A program made the position numbers and the translations under genes. DNA of 64,000 nt from assembly GCF_000826545.1 (NCBI RefSeq), contig NZ_CDME01000008.1, positions 248,001 through 312,000 of the forward strand, given 5' to 3'. A model generated the notes under the pieces. The model was not told where the DNA came from. It did not search any database and saw nothing but the letters and a program-made list of their open reading frames with translations. The number at the start of each line of letters is the position of its first letter. Within the stretch, counting starts at the first letter, position 1. This stretch comes from Kibdelosporangium sp. MJ126-NF4 (GTDB lineage: Bacteria > Actinomycetota > Actinomycetes > Mycobacteriales > Pseudonocardiaceae). Of the stretch, positions 32,386 to 42,837 are shown piece after piece.

Positions 32386-33453
32386 TCAGGACCTGTTCAT
32401 CCGCAGCACGAGCAGGAAGAAGGGCGCACCGGTGAACGCGGTGATCACGCCGATCGGCAGTTCCGCCGGTGCCAGCACGGTCCGCGCTATCTCGTCGGCC
32501 AGGATCAGGAACGTCGCACCGCCCAGCAACGACAAGGGCAGCACGATCCGGTAACTCGCCCCGGCCAGCAACCGGACCACATGGGGCACAACGATTCCGA
32601 CGAAACCGATCAGCCCGGCGACCGAGACCGCCGCTGCCGTCGCCAGCGAAGCCGCGCCCAGCACGAGCATACGGACACGCGCCGGTCTGATCCCCAGCGA
32701 AGCGGCTTCCTCGTCGCCCACGGTCAGGACATCGAGCAGGCGCGCGCACAACCACAGCACCACGCTCGTGACCGCGATGTACGGCAGCGTGAGCAGGACT
32801 TCCCGCCAGCCCGTCGTGTTCAGGCCGCCCAGCATCCACGAGTACACGCGTTGGATCGTGTCGATGTGCGCCTGCTGCACGAACGTCTGCACCGCTGTCA
32901 GGAACGACGCCACTGCCACACCCGCCAACAGCAGCGTCGCTGTTCCGCGCCCGGCCGACTGGCTCAGCGCCCACGTGAGTCCCACGCCGCCGAGAGCTCC
33001 GGCGAACGCGGCCAGCGGCAACGCGATGCTCCACGTTGGCGCGCTCACCACGATGATGGTCGCGCCGAGCCCCGCGCCTGCCGCCGCGCCCAGCAGATAC
33101 GGATCCGCCAGTGGATTGCGGAACACGCCCTGGAACGCCGCGCCCGAGATCGCCAGCGCCCCGCCGACCAACGCGGCGAGCACCACGCGCGGAGCACGCA
33201 GGTACCACAGGATCGCGGCTTCCCGTTCCGACAACGGGGACACTCCGCCGGTCACCTGCGCCCAGATCTCCTGCAGCACTCGCTGGAACCCCAGGTTCGA
33301 CACACCAAGCAGCAGCGAGCCGAACGCCGTCAACACGAAGACGGCAGCCCCGATGGCCAGCGCACGGCCGGACAGGCCGGGAGCCTTCAGGCCGACGCTC
33401 GTTTCACCGCGTCCGACACCTGCTTGACCAGTTCGGTGATCCTCGGCCCCCAC
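32386..33453 (-). CDS. FecCD/BtuC-family ABC permease
   Basis: Membrane subunit with about ten segments. Family motifs: RAPRVVLAALVGGALAISGAAFQGVFRNPLADPYLLGAAAGAGLGA, the EAA-like cytoplasmic loop DEEAASLGIRPAR, and PHVVRLLAGASYRIVLPLSLLGGATFLILAD. The start is uncertain: the frame has no ATG, and the conserved part begins near [17 protein letters not shown] 33453 (355 residues, 67-bp overlap with the lipoprotein gene) is the nearest standard start; CTG 33390, just at the end of that gene, would fit the family length better (334 residues). Confidence 0.9.
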   Translation of the reverse strand: MGAEDHRTGQAGVGRGETSVGLKAPGLSGRALAIGAAVFVLTAFGSLLLGVSNLGFQRVLQEIWAQVTGGVSPLSEREAAILWYLRAPRVVLAALVGGALAISGAAFQGVFRNPLADPYLLGAAAGAGLGATIIVVSAPTWSIALPLAAFAGALGGVGLTWALSQSAGRGTATLLLAGVAVASFLTAVQTFVQQAHIDTIQRVYSWMLGGLNTTGWREVLLTLPYIAVTSVVLWLCARLLDVLTVGDEEAASLGIRPARVRMLVLGAASLATAAAVSVAGLIGFVGIVVPHVVRLLAGASYRIVLPLSLLGGATFLILADEIARTVLAPAELPIGVITAFTGAPFFLLVLRMNRS

Positions 33454-34322
33454 CGGGATGCGATGTCGTCGTCCAGCGCGACGATGTTGTTCTTCTGCAC
33501 TGCCGTCAGCGTCTGCCACTGCGGCCTCGCGCGGACGGTCTCGGCGTTCTGGGCGCAGCATTTGGTGTCCGAAAGGAAGATCAGGTCCGGGTTGGCCTGG
33601 AAGAGGGCTTGCTGACCGAGTTGCGGGTAGCCACCGGCCGCGGGCGTGTCCGCCGGGTCGGCCACGTTCACGAGTCCGAACTGGTCGTACACCCGGCCGA
33701 TGAACGTCGCCGACGTCACCGTGTACATGTCGGGGCCGAGTTCGTGGTAGTACTTCAGCGACTTGCGCGGCGTCTCGTCCACGGTCTTCTTGATCTCGTC
33801 CCGCACCTTGCGGACCACGTCGTCGGCCTGCTGGAGCTGGCCGGTTGCCTTGCCGAGCAGTGTCCACTGTGCATACGCCTCGTCGAGCGTCTTCGCTGTG
33901 GGCAACAACAACACCGGGATCTTCACCGCCGTCAGCCCGCCGACGACGTCGTTCGCGTCGTTCGCCACCACGACCAGATCGGGATTCTGCTTGGTGATCG
34001 CCTCGACGTTCGGCTTGAAACCGGACAGCTGGGTGCGCGGCGCCTCGGCCGGGAAGGTCGACTGGTCGTCCACGGCGGTCACCTGCTTGCCCGCGCCGAT
34101 CGCGAACAGCACCTCGGTGGCGGTCGGACTCAGCGACACGATCCGCGCCGGTTGACGTTCGATCACGACCTGCTTACCGTCGGGCGCACTCAGCGTCGCC
34201 GGAAAGGCCGGTTGGGCGGGTGCGGGCACACCCGCTGGTTGCTCCCTGGTCGCACAGGAGACCAGGGCAAACACGCTCAGTAGTGACAGAAGTGCCGTCG
34301 AAAACCGGCGTCCGAAGCTCAT
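33387..34322 (-). CDS. Cobalamin/Fe3+-siderophore-binding lipoprotein
   Basis: 311-residue periplasmic-binding-type protein of the BtuF/FepB class. Lipoprotein signal with lipobox LVSC (ALVSCATRE), so Lgt acts on it. Domain start [26 protein letters not shown] is BtuF-like, followed by [15 protein letters not shown] and a second lobe with [12 protein letters not shown]. The metal or cofactor cannot be fixed by sequence; no cobalamin riboswitch box was found upstream. Start MSFGRR (34322) is preferred to 34331. First gene of a minus-strand run that reaches 26480. Confidence 0.92.
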   Translation of the reverse strand: MSFGRRFSTALLSLLSVFALVSCATREQPAGVPAPAQPAFPATLSAPDGKQVVIERQPARIVSLSPTATEVLFAIGAGKQVTAVDDQSTFPAEAPRTQLSGFKPNVEAITKQNPDLVVVANDANDVVGGLTAVKIPVLLLPTAKTLDEAYAQWTLLGKATGQLQQADDVVRKVRDEIKKTVDETPRKSLKYYHELGPDMYTVTSATFIGRVYDQFGLVNVADPADTPAAGGYPQLGQQALFQANPDLIFLSDTKCCAQNAETVRARPQWQTLTAVQKNNIVALDDDIASRWGPRITELVKQVSDAVKRASA

Positions 34323-34331
34323 TACAGGCAC

Positions 34332-34587
34332 GCTACCAGGTGGTTTGCCGTATTTCGCGGTAACCCGAACGTCGGTTATGCTGAGCTTGACGAACGATGC
34401 ACGACCGTGGTCGCAGGCACATCGTCCCGATCAGTCAAATCGTTACCTGACCCGGCTGATTTCACTCCGCAAGAGTGTTGTTTGCGTTTCGCGGCTGTTA
34501 AGGTCACGTCAACCAAGCGGGCCATCGGCGTCCCGCGCCCAGAAGAAGGAAACACCTGAGCGCGAGGACGACGAGGGAGGTCTGCTC
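34332..34587. promoter_or_regulatory. Divergent region between the importer and gltB
   Basis: 256 bp without a gene. An imperfect inverted repeat TAACCCGA - ACG - TCGGTTA lies at 34361-34378, closer to the importer start and possibly its regulator site. A strong ribosome site GGGAGG precedes the gltB ATG. No clear GlnR box or riboswitch could be assigned by eye. Confidence 0.35.
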
Positions 34588-37500
34588 ATGATCTTCTCCG
34601 CCATCCCGGGTCCCCAGGGCCTGTACGACCCCACCACCGAGGTGGATTCCTGTGGCGTGGCGATGGTTGCCGACATTCTCGGCAGGCGGTCGCACGGCAT
34701 CGTGTCGGACGGGCTGACAGCACTGGCGAACCTGGAACACCGCGGCGCTGCCGGGGCGGAACCGACCAGCGGCGACGGCGCCGGAATCCTGGTCCAACTT
34801 CCCGACCGGCTGCTGCGGGCGGTGGCAGGCATCGAGTTGCCTGAGGCGGGTGAGTACGCGGCCGGGATCGCCTTCCTGCCCGCGGATGCGACCGAACGGG
34901 CCGCCGCGACCGAGCAGATCGGCCGGATCGCCGCCGAGGAGAACCTGACTGTGCTGGGCTGGCGTGATGTCCCCGTCGCGCCGGACGCGGCGGACGTCGG
35001 CCCGACAGCGCGGTCGGTGATGCCCCACTTCGCCATGCTTTTCGTTGCGGGACTTGAGGACGACGCCGGACGCGTGCCGACGGGCGTCGAGCTCGACCGG
35101 CTGGCGTTCTGCCTGCGCAAGCGCGCCGAGCACGAGAGCAGGGTCGCGGGCAACGGCGTCTACTTCGCGTCGCTGTCGTCGCGGACGATCGTCTACAAGG
35201 GAATGCTGACCACCGAGCAGCTGCCGAGGTTCTTCACCGACCTGGTCGACGAACGGCTGGAGAGCGCGATCGCGCTGGTGCACAGCCGGTTCTCCACCAA
35301 CACGTTCCCGTCGTGGCCGCTGGCGCACCCGTTCCGGTTCGTCGCACACAACGGCGAGATCAACACCGTCCGCGGCAACCGCAACCGGATGCGCGCCCGT
35401 GAGGCGCTGCTCGAATCCGAGCTCATCCCTGGGGACTTGTCCAGGTTGTACCCGATCGTGGACCCGGACGGCTCGGACTCCGCGTCGTTCGACGAGGTGC
35501 TTGAGCTGCTGCACCTGGGCGGCCGCAGCCTGCCGCACGCGGTGTTGATGATGATCCCGGAGGCGTGGGAGAACCACGCCACAATGGACCCTGCCCGCCG
35601 CTCGTTCTACCAGTTCCACGCCAGCGTGATGGAGCCGTGGGACGGCCCGGCTTGCGTCACGTTCACCGACGGCGCTGTCGTCGGCGCGGTCCTGGACCGC
35701 AACGGCCTGCGTCCCGCGCGCTGGTGGCGCACGGTGGACGACCGTGTCGTGCTCGCCAGCGAGGCCGGTGTGCTGGACGTGCCGCCGGACCAGATCGTGG
35801 CCAAGGGCCGCCTTCAGCCGGGCCGGATGTTCCTTGTGGACACCGAGGCGGGCCGGATCGTCGGTGACGACGAGATCAAGTCCGAACTGGCCAACGAGCT
35901 GCCGTACGACGAGTGGCTGCACGCCGGTCTGCTGGAGCTGTCGGACCTGCCCAACCGCGAGCACGTCGTGCAGACGCACGAGTCTGTGCTGCGCCGCCAG
36001 CTGACCTTCGGCTACACCGAGGAAGAGCTCAAGATCCTGCTCACCCCGATGTCGGTGAAGGGCGCGGAGCCGATCGGCTCGATGGGCACGGACACGCCGC
36101 CCGCGGCCCTGTCCAAGCGGCCGAGGCTGCTCTACGACTACTTCAAGCAGAACTTCGCCCAGGTCACCAACCCGCCGCTGGACGCGATCCGCGAGGAACT
36201 GGTCACGTCCATGGCCAGGATCATGGGCCCGGAGCAGAACCTGCTCGACCCCGGTCCGCGCACCTGCAGGCACATCCAGCTGCGCTACCCGGTCATCGAC
36301 AACGATGAACTGGCCAAGCTGATCCACATCAACGACGACGGCGACCTGCCCGGCTTCGCCTGCACCGTCCTGTCCGGACTGTATGAGGTGGACGGCGGAG
36401 GCGCGGCGCTTGCCGAGGCGATCGAACGGGTGCGCCGGGAGGCGTCCGAGGCGATCGCGGCCGGTGCCCGCACGCTGGTGCTGTCCGACCGGGACTCCGA
36501 CCACCGGATGGCGCCGATCCCGTCGCTGCTGCTTGTCTCGGCTGTCCACCACCACCTGGTGCGCACCAAGGAGCGGCTGCGGGTCGCGCTGGTCGTGGAG
36601 AGCGGTGACGCCCGCGAGGTGCACCACGTCGCCCTGCTGCTGGGCTACGGTGCCGCGGCGGTGAACCCGTACCTGGCGTTCGAGTCCATCGAGGACTTGA
36701 TCAGCGGCGGCGCGGTCACCGGCATCGAGCCGAAGGTGGCCATCCGCAACTACGTCGGCGCCCTGGTCAAGGGCGTACTGAAGATCATGTCCAAGATGGG
36801 CATCTCGACCGTGGGCGCGTACACCGCCGCCCAGGTCTTCGAGGCTCTCGGCCTGGCCAACGACGTCCTGGCCGAGTACTTCACCGGTACCTCGTCGAAA
36901 CTCGGCGGCGTCGGGCTGGACGTGATCGCCGAGGAGGCAGCGCTGCGCCATCGCCGCGCCCACCCGGAGAACCCGACCGACCGCGTGCACCGTCGGCTGG
37001 AGAGCGGCGGCGAGTACGCCTACCGCCGCGAGGGCGAGCTGCACCTGTTCACGCCCGAGACCGTGTTCCTGTTGCAGCACGCGACGAAGACCGGCCGTCA
37101 GGACGTGTACCGCGAGTACGTCGGCGAGGTCGAGCGGCTCAACCGCGAGGGCGGCGCGCTGCGCGGCCTGTTCCGGCTCCGCACCGGGCACCGCCCGCCG
37201 GTCCCGCTGAACGAGGTCGAGCCGATCGAGGCCATCCTCAAGCGGTTCAACACCGGCGCGATGTCCTACGGCTCTATCTCGGCCGAGGCGCACGAGACGA
37301 TGGCGATCGCGATGAACCGGATCGGCGGCCGGTCCAACACCGGCGAGGGCGGCGAGGACGCGCAGCGCCTCTACGACCCCGAGCGCCGGTCGGCGATCAA
37401 GCAGGTCGCGAGTGGACGGTTCGGCGTCACCAGCGAGTACCTCGTCAACGCCGACGACATCCAGATCAAGATGGCGCAGGGCGCCAAGCCCGGCGAAGGC

Positions 37501-39141
37501 GGCCAGCTCCCGCCGAACAAGGTGTACCCGTGGATCGCCCGGACACGGCACTCCACGGCGGGCGTCGGGCTCATCTCGCCGCCGCCACACCACGACATCT
37601 ACTCGATCGAGGACCTGGCGCAGCTGATCCACGACCTGAAGAACGCCAACGAACGCGCCCGCATCCACGTGAAGCTGGTCAGCGAGCTCGGCGTCGGCAC
37701 GGTCGCGGCGGGCGTCGCCAAGGCGCACGCGGACGTCGTGCTGATCTCCGGCCACGACGGCGGAACCGGCGCGTCCCCGCTGAACTCGTTGAAGCACGCG
37801 GGAACGCCGTGGGAGATCGGCCTCGCCGAGACTCACCAGACGTTGATGCTCAACGGTCTGCGCGACCGGATCACCGTGCAGGTGGACGGCGCGATGAAGA
37901 CCGGCAGGGACGTGGTGGTCGCCGCGTTGCTCGGTGCCGAGGAGTTCGGTTTCGCCACCGCGCCGCTGATCGTCGAGGGCTGCGTGATGATGCGCGTCTG
38001 CCACCTGGACACCTGCCCGGTCGGCATCGCCACGCAGAACCCGGTGCTGCGCAAGCGCTACACCGGCAAGGCCGAGCACGTGGTGAACTACTTCCACTTC
38101 ATCGCGCACGAGGTCCGTGAACTGTTGGCGGAACTGGGTTTCCGGACTATCGACGAGGCCGTCGGGCACGCCGAGATGTTGGACACCGACGACGCCGTCG
38201 AGCACTGGAAGGCCAACGGCCTCGACCTCACCCCGGTGTTCGAGGTCCCGGCGAACACGTACAACAACGCTCCCCGCAAGGTCCGCGAGCAGGACCACGG
38301 CCTCGCGCACGCGCTCGACCGGACGCTGATCCAGCTGTCCGAGGCGGCGCTGGAAGACGCGCACCCGGTCAAGCTGGAACTGCCGGTGCGCAACGTCAAC
38401 CGCACGGTCGGCACGCTGCTCGGCTCCGAGGTCACCCGCCGCTACGGCGGCGACGGCCTGCCGGAGAACACGATCACCGTGACGCTGACCGGCTCGGCCG
38501 GTCAGTCGCTCGGTGCCTTTCTGCCGCGCGGGATCACCATCGATCTCGTCGGCGACGCGAACGACTACGTCGGCAAGGGCCTGTCCGGTGGGCGGATCGT
38601 CGTCCGCCCGCACCCGGACGCGCTTTTCGCCGCCGAGGCGCAGGTGATCGCGGGCAACGTGATCGGCTACGGCGCCACCTCGGGCGAGATCCACTTGCGC
38701 GGCCGGGTCGGTGAACGGTTCGGCGTGCGCAACTCGGGCGCGGTGATCGTCGCCGAAGGCGTCGGCGATCACGCGTTCGAGTACATGACCGGCGGTCGTG
38801 CCGTGGTGCTCGGCCCGACCGGGCGCAACCTCGCGGCGGGGATGTCCGGTGGGATCGCCTACGTGCTCGACCTGCGGCCCGCGTTGGTGAACACCGAGAT
38901 GGTGGACCTGTTGCGGCTCAATGCCGATGACCTGGACTGGTTGCGGGAAACCGTGACACGCCACCACAGGCTGACCGGTTCGGCCGTCGCGGCGTCGCTG
39001 CTCGGCGACTGGACGCGGCGCTCGGTGTCGTTCACCAAGGTGATGCCGCGCGACTACGCGCGAGTCCTGGAGGCCATGCGGCTGGCCCGCGCCGAAGGCC
39101 GTGACGTCGACGAGGCAGTGATGGAGGCGTCCCGTGGCTGA
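34588..39141 (+). CDS. gltB: Glutamate synthase, large subunit
   Basis: 1517-residue alpha subunit of NADPH-glutamate synthase. It splits glutamine, channels ammonia and reduces 2-oxoglutarate to glutamate with FMN and a 3Fe-4S cluster. The class II glutaminase starts after a 21-residue propeptide; the N-terminal nucleophile after processing is Cys22 in [12 protein letters not shown] domain: [25 protein letters not shown] and [16 protein letters not shown]. 3Fe-4S cysteines: CHLDTCPVG after CVMMRV. A C-terminal GXGXG beta-helix is present ([13 protein letters not shown]). ATG 34588 has a GGGAGG ribosome site. The stop overlaps gltD. Confidence 0.97.
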   Translation: MIFSAIPGPQGLYDPTTEVDSCGVAMVADILGRRSHGIVSDGLTALANLEHRGAAGAEPTSGDGAGILVQLPDRLLRAVAGIELPEAGEYAAGIAFLPADATERAAATEQIGRIAAEENLTVLGWRDVPVAPDAADVGPTARSVMPHFAMLFVAGLEDDAGRVPTGVELDRLAFCLRKRAEHESRVAGNGVYFASLSSRTIVYKGMLTTEQLPRFFTDLVDERLESAIALVHSRFSTNTFPSWPLAHPFRFVAHNGEINTVRGNRNRMRAREALLESELIPGDLSRLYPIVDPDGSDSASFDEVLELLHLGGRSLPHAVLMMIPEAWENHATMDPARRSFYQFHASVMEPWDGPACVTFTDGAVVGAVLDRNGLRPARWWRTVDDRVVLASEAGVLDVPPDQIVAKGRLQPGRMFLVDTEAGRIVGDDEIKSELANELPYDEWLHAGLLELSDLPNREHVVQTHESVLRRQLTFGYTEEELKILLTPMSVKGAEPIGSMGTDTPPAALSKRPRLLYDYFKQNFAQVTNPPLDAIREELVTSMARIMGPEQNLLDPGPRTCRHIQLRYPVIDNDELAKLIHINDDGDLPGFACTVLSGLYEVDGGGAALAEAIERVRREASEAIAAGARTLVLSDRDSDHRMAPIPSLLLVSAVHHHLVRTKERLRVALVVESGDAREVHHVALLLGYGAAAVNPYLAFESIEDLISGGAVTGIEPKVAIRNYVGALVKGVLKIMSKMGISTVGAYTAAQVFEALGLANDVLAEYFTGTSSKLGGVGLDVIAEEAALRHRRAHPENPTDRVHRRLESGGEYAYRREGELHLFTPETVFLLQHATKTGRQDVYREYVGEVERLNREGGALRGLFRLRTGHRPPVPLNEVEPIEAILKRFNTGAMSYGSISAEAHETMAIAMNRIGGRSNTGEGGEDAQRLYDPERRSAIKQVASGRFGVTSEYLVNADDIQIKMAQGAKPGEGGQLPPNKVYPWIARTRHSTAGVGLISPPPHHDIYSIEDLAQLIHDLKNANERARIHVKLVSELGVGTVAAGVAKAHADVVLISGHDGGTGASPLNSLKHAGTPWEIGLAETHQTLMLNGLRDRITVQVDGAMKTGRDVVVAALLGAEEFGFATAPLIVEGCVMMRVCHLDTCPVGIATQNPVLRKRYTGKAEHVVNYFHFIAHEVRELLAELGFRTIDEAVGHAEMLDTDDAVEHWKANGLDLTPVFEVPANTYNNAPRKVREQDHGLAHALDRTLIQLSEAALEDAHPVKLELPVRNVNRTVGTLLGSEVTRRYGGDGLPENTITVTLTGSAGQSLGAFLPRGITIDLVGDANDYVGKGLSGGRIVVRPHPDALFAAEAQVIAGNVIGYGATSGEIHLRGRVGERFGVRNSGAVIVAEGVGDHAFEYMTGGRAVVLGPTGRNLAAGMSGGIAYVLDLRPALVNTEMVDLLRLNADDLDWLRETVTRHHRLTGSAVAASLLGDWTRRSVSFTKVMPRDYARVLEAMRLARAEGRDVDEAVMEASRG

Positions 39142-40648
39142 CCCGAGCGGTTTCCTTTCCCATGCCCGCAAGAACGCGCCGAAGCGACCGATCGACGACC
39201 GGCTCGGCGACTGGCGTGAAGTCTACGAGGCCCTCTCACCGTCCGAACGCGACAGCCAGGTCCGCAAGCAGGCGACCAGGTGCATGGACTGCGGTATCCC
39301 GTTCTGCCACTCCGGCACGGCAGGCTGCCCGCTGGGCAACCTGATCCCGGAGTGGAACGACCTGGTCCGCCGCGGTGACTGGGAGCTGGCCAGCGAACGG
39401 CTGCACGCGACCAACAACTTCCCGGAGTTCACCGGGAAGCTGTGCCCGGCGCCGTGCGAGTCGGCCTGCGTGCTGTCCATCTCGCCGGACTCCGGCGGTT
39501 CGGTCACCATCAAGCGGATCGAGGAGACGATCTCCGAGGTCGCGTGGGACACCAACACCGTGGCTGCCCGTGTGTCCACTGTGTCCTCAGGCAAGCGGGT
39601 CGCGGTGGTCGGCTCCGGACCGGCTGGGCTCGCCGCCGCGCAGCAGCTGACCCGTGCCGGGCACGAGGTCACCGTGTTCGAGCGGGACGACCGGCTCGGT
39701 GGGTTGCTGCGCTACGGGATCCCCGAGTTCAAGATGGAGAAGAAGGTGCTCGACCGGCGGCTCGCGCAGCTGCGGGCCGAGGGCACGAAGTTCGTGACCG
39801 GCTGTGAGGTCGGCGGGGAGACCGGACTGTCCGTCGAGGAGCTTCGCGAGTCCTTCGACGCCGTGGTCCTCGCCGTCGGCGCGCTGCGCGGCCGGGACGC
39901 GCCGGACATCCCCGGGCGCGACCTCAAGGGCGTGCACCTGGCGATGGACCACCTGGTCCCGGCCAACCGCGAACGCGAAGGTGACGGGCCGTCGCCGATC
40001 AGCGCGGTGGGCAAGCACGTACTGGTCATCGGCGGTGGCGACACGGGCGCGGACTGCTACGGCACGGCCACCCGCCAGGGCGCGCTGAGCGTGACGCAGC
40101 TCGACCAGTACCCGAAGCCGCCGGACGCCCGCGACGACGCGCGCTCGCCGTGGCCGACCTGGCCGGTCGTGCTCCGGACCTACCCGGCGCACGAGGAAGC
40201 GGGCGAGCGCCGGTTCGCCGTCGCCGTCGACCGTTTCGTCGGTGACGAGGACGGCAACGTCCGTTCGGTCGCGTTGCGGACAGTGCGGGTCGAAAAGGAC
40301 CCGGCGACCGGTTTGCGTTCGGTCACGCCGGTTTCCGACGAGGTGGAGACCATCCCCGCGGACCTGGTGCTGCTGGCGATCGGGTTCGAGGGCGTCGAGC
40401 ACATGCCGTTGCTGGACGGTCTCGGTCTGCAGTTGACCAAGCGCGGAACGTTGTCGTGCGGACCGGACTGGCAGACGACCGCGCCCGGCGTGTTCGTCTG
40501 CGGCGACGCACACCGCGGCGCGTCCCTTGTGGTCTGGGCGATCGCCGAGGGCCGCTCGGTGGCCAACGCGGTCGACGCGTACCTCACGGGAGCCTCCGAC
40601 CTGCCCGCCCCGGTACACCCGACAGCGTTGCCACTGGCTGTCGTTTGA
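39134..40648 (+). CDS. gltD: Glutamate synthase, small subunit
   Basis: 504-residue beta subunit that feeds electrons from NADPH via FAD and two 4Fe-4S clusters to GltB. N-terminal cluster cysteines: [20 protein letters not shown] and [14 protein letters not shown]-binding [20 protein letters not shown]-binding [15 protein letters not shown], and the final [26 protein letters not shown] 39134 overlaps the gltB end by 8 bp, so the subunits are coupled. Confidence 0.97.
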   Translation: MADPSGFLSHARKNAPKRPIDDRLGDWREVYEALSPSERDSQVRKQATRCMDCGIPFCHSGTAGCPLGNLIPEWNDLVRRGDWELASERLHATNNFPEFTGKLCPAPCESACVLSISPDSGGSVTIKRIEETISEVAWDTNTVAARVSTVSSGKRVAVVGSGPAGLAAAQQLTRAGHEVTVFERDDRLGGLLRYGIPEFKMEKKVLDRRLAQLRAEGTKFVTGCEVGGETGLSVEELRESFDAVVLAVGALRGRDAPDIPGRDLKGVHLAMDHLVPANREREGDGPSPISAVGKHVLVIGGGDTGADCYGTATRQGALSVTQLDQYPKPPDARDDARSPWPTWPVVLRTYPAHEEAGERRFAVAVDRFVGDEDGNVRSVALRTVRVEKDPATGLRSVTPVSDEVETIPADLVLLAIGFEGVEHMPLLDGLGLQLTKRGTLSCGPDWQTTAPGVFVCGDAHRGASLVVWAIAEGRSVANAVDAYLTGASDLPAPVHPTALPLAVV

Positions 40649-40669
40649 CGTGCAGCGCACAATCTGGGT

Positions 40670-42109
40670 ATGGCTCAGATTGTCCTCACTGGCGCGTCGT
40701 TGACCGTTGACGATGTTGCCCGGTTCACGTCCGGTGACGTTCAGGTCAGGGTGGACCCGGCGGCACTGGACGACGCCGAGGCAGCGTGGAAGCTGCAACG
40801 GGAGGCGATCGCCAGGCGTGCCGTCTACGGCCGGACCACCGGTGTCGGCGCGAACAAGACAGTCCTCACCGAGGGGACCGCCGACGACAGCCTCCGGCTC
40901 ATGCGCAGCCACGCGGGCGGAGTCGGAGACCTGATGCAGCCGGGACTGGTCAGGGCGATGCTGCTGGTCCGGCTCAACCAGCTCGCCGCCGGTCGTTCCG
41001 GTGTGCACCCGAGGCTGCTGCTCGCCGTCGCGGACGCGTTGAACAGCAACAGTTTGCCTGCTGTGCACCGGATCGGTGCGATCGGCACCGGCGACCTGAC
41101 GGCGCTGGCCGAGACAGCGTTGACACTGGCAGGGGAAAGGCCCTGGCTGACAGGCGGGCTGGAGCCAGTCCGGTTCGGTGTCGGTGAGGCCCTGGGCTTC
41201 CAGAGCAGCAACGCCGCCACACTGGCCGAGGCCGTGCTGGTCACGGTCGAGCTCCGGCAACTGTTGCGTGCCAGCCATACCGTCGCCGCGTTGTCCTACA
41301 TCGCACTGGATGGCTCGCCGGAGCCGTACGCGACCACTGTGCACGAAGCAAAACCGCACCCCGGCCAGGTCGAGTGCGCCGCGGAGATGCGGCGGCTGCT
41401 CGGCATGTCGAAGGTTCCCAAGCCGGGCAGGAGAATCCAGGACCCGTACGGGCTGCGAGCGTTCCCCCAAGTCCAAGGACCCGCACTGGACGCGGTGCAG
41501 TACCTGGAGAAGGTCCTCACCACCGAGATCAACGCGTCCACCGAGAACCCGATGATCTCAGTGCAGGACAACGACGTCTACCACAACGCACACTTCCACA
41601 CCGCCTACGTCGCCGTCGCGCTCGACACCGCTCGCGCGACCGTGCACCACGTGGCCGAGCTCGCCGCCGCACGGCTGGGTGATCTGGTGGAACCGGAACA
41701 GACGGGCCTGCCCGCGTTCCTCGCCGCGGGCCCGCCGGGCAGCTCCGGCGTGATGATCCTCGAGTACGTCGCCCACGACGCGCTCGCCCAGCTCCGCCAG
41801 GCGGCTCTGCCGGTCACGCTGGGCAGCGCGATCGTCTCACGTGGACTGGAGGACCACGCGTCGTTCTCCACGCAGGCCGCGCGCCAGGCAGGGCAGGTCG
41901 CCGCCGCGTACCGGATCGTGCTCGGCTGCGAACTCGTGGCGGCCGTGCGTGCGTTGCGGATGCGCGTCGCCGACCTGGTCGACGTGCCGGTCCGCTCGGC
42001 CTACGACCACATGGACGCGATCCTCGACCCCCGAATGGACGATCGTTCGCTGACGGAGGACGTCGAACGCGCTGCGGCCGCGTTGAACCAGCTGACCGAG
42101 GTGGAATGA
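40670..42109 (+). CDS. HAL/PAL-family aromatic amino acid lyase with unusual MIO triad
   Basis: 479-residue member of the MIO-dependent lyase/aminomutase family. Catalytic Tyr53 in VYGRTTGVGANK, SHAGGVGDLM (79-90), FQSSNAATLAEA, RIQDPYGLRAFPQVQGP, INASTENPMI and LEDHASFST are conserved. The cofactor triad, normally Ala-Ser-Gly in GSVGASGDL, is Gly139-Thr140-Gly141 in RIGAIGTGDLTAL. The cofactor forms from the middle Ser in known enzymes, so Thr here would give a methylated MIO or none. Substrate unknown; it is shorter than HutH (about 510). It follows gltD by 21 bp but has its own possible -10 (CACAAT) 7 bp before the ATG. Confidence 0.85.
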   Translation: MAQIVLTGASLTVDDVARFTSGDVQVRVDPAALDDAEAAWKLQREAIARRAVYGRTTGVGANKTVLTEGTADDSLRLMRSHAGGVGDLMQPGLVRAMLLVRLNQLAAGRSGVHPRLLLAVADALNSNSLPAVHRIGAIGTGDLTALAETALTLAGERPWLTGGLEPVRFGVGEALGFQSSNAATLAEAVLVTVELRQLLRASHTVAALSYIALDGSPEPYATTVHEAKPHPGQVECAAEMRRLLGMSKVPKPGRRIQDPYGLRAFPQVQGPALDAVQYLEKVLTTEINASTENPMISVQDNDVYHNAHFHTAYVAVALDTARATVHHVAELAAARLGDLVEPEQTGLPAFLAAGPPGSSGVMILEYVAHDALAQLRQAALPVTLGSAIVSRGLEDHASFSTQAARQAGQVAAAYRIVLGCELVAAVRALRMRVADLVDVPVRSAYDHMDAILDPRMDDRSLTEDVERAAAALNQLTEVE

Positions 42110-42114
42110 CCGGC

Positions 42115-42801
42115 TCAGCCTGCGAGCAGCTCGGGAAGCCGGTCGAGCCGCTGAAGGTGCTCGTGGTCGTCGACGGGGTCCGGGCAGTCGCCGTACGGAT
42201 CGAAGTGGATGGGTCGCAGCCCGGCGAGCCGTGAACCGTCCACATCGGCCCGAGCAGTGTCGCCGAGGTACGCGGTTTCCGCGGCCGTGACGCCCATGTG
42301 GTCCAAGGCGAAGCGGAAGATCGCGGGATCCGGTTTGCGCACGCCGACAACACCCGAGTCGATGATCACCTCAACCGGTATCAGTTCGCCCGCACCTACT
42401 TGGCAGACTCCCGCCGTGCGGAGCATCTGGTCGACAGTCCCCACCGAGTTGGACACGATGCCGACCCGGAAGCCCGCGTCGAGCATCCGTTGCAGGCCCT
42501 CCCTGGCCTGCGGTGCCCGTCGCAGCCACGGCTCGCCACCGAGGTACGCCGCCAGCTCCGCCTGGACCTTCTCAGCGAACTCCGCGGGTACACCAAGACT
42601 GTCGGGTAAGGCCCTTATGTACCGCGTGTAGTCGTGACCGCCTGACGCGTCCATGATGGCTGTGGCCGCGTAGTGCGCGCGGTGCAGTTGTTCGTCCGTG
42701 GGTTCGATTCCGGCGTGCGCGAGCGCCGCCCGGATGGCCGAGGCGGTGGGCAACAGCAGGATGCCGCCGACGTCCAGCAGTACCGTGGTGATCTGTCCCA
42801 T
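42115..42801 (-). CDS. HAD-superfamily hydrolase
   Basis: 228-residue HAD-IA phosphatase-like protein. Motif I is LLDVGGILLL, with Gly where the second Asp (general acid) is usually found, as in other DxGG members; motif II SNS, motif III Lys in RKPDP, motif IV LGDTARADVDG. A helical cap follows motif I. ATG 42801 is chosen; a TTG three codons upstream is less likely. Convergent with the lyase gene (5-bp gap) and divergent from the serine hydrolase (36 bp). Substrate unknown. Confidence 0.88.
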   Translation of the reverse strand: MGQITTVLLDVGGILLLPTASAIRAALAHAGIEPTDEQLHRAHYAATAIMDASGGHDYTRYIRALPDSLGVPAEFAEKVQAELAAYLGGEPWLRRAPQAREGLQRMLDAGFRVGIVSNSVGTVDQMLRTAGVCQVGAGELIPVEVIIDSGVVGVRKPDPAIFRFALDHMGVTAAETAYLGDTARADVDGSRLAGLRPIHFDPYGDCPDPVDDHEHLQRLDRLPELLAG

Positions 42802-42837
42802 GCTGCCCAAGCTAGCCCAGGTCGGAATAGTGGTGTC

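Noticed and set aside
34345..34587. In-frame extension of gltB
   Set aside because: The family starts near the Cys22 propeptide and a strong ribosome site precedes 34588.
34323..34587. Cobalamin riboswitch before the BtuF-like gene
   Set aside because: No B12-box-like sequence or its complement was found in the 265 bp upstream.
42115..42801. Missing second Asp of HAD motif I as a sign of inactivity
   Set aside because: DxGG variants are common among HAD-IA proteins, so it is not a clear anomaly.
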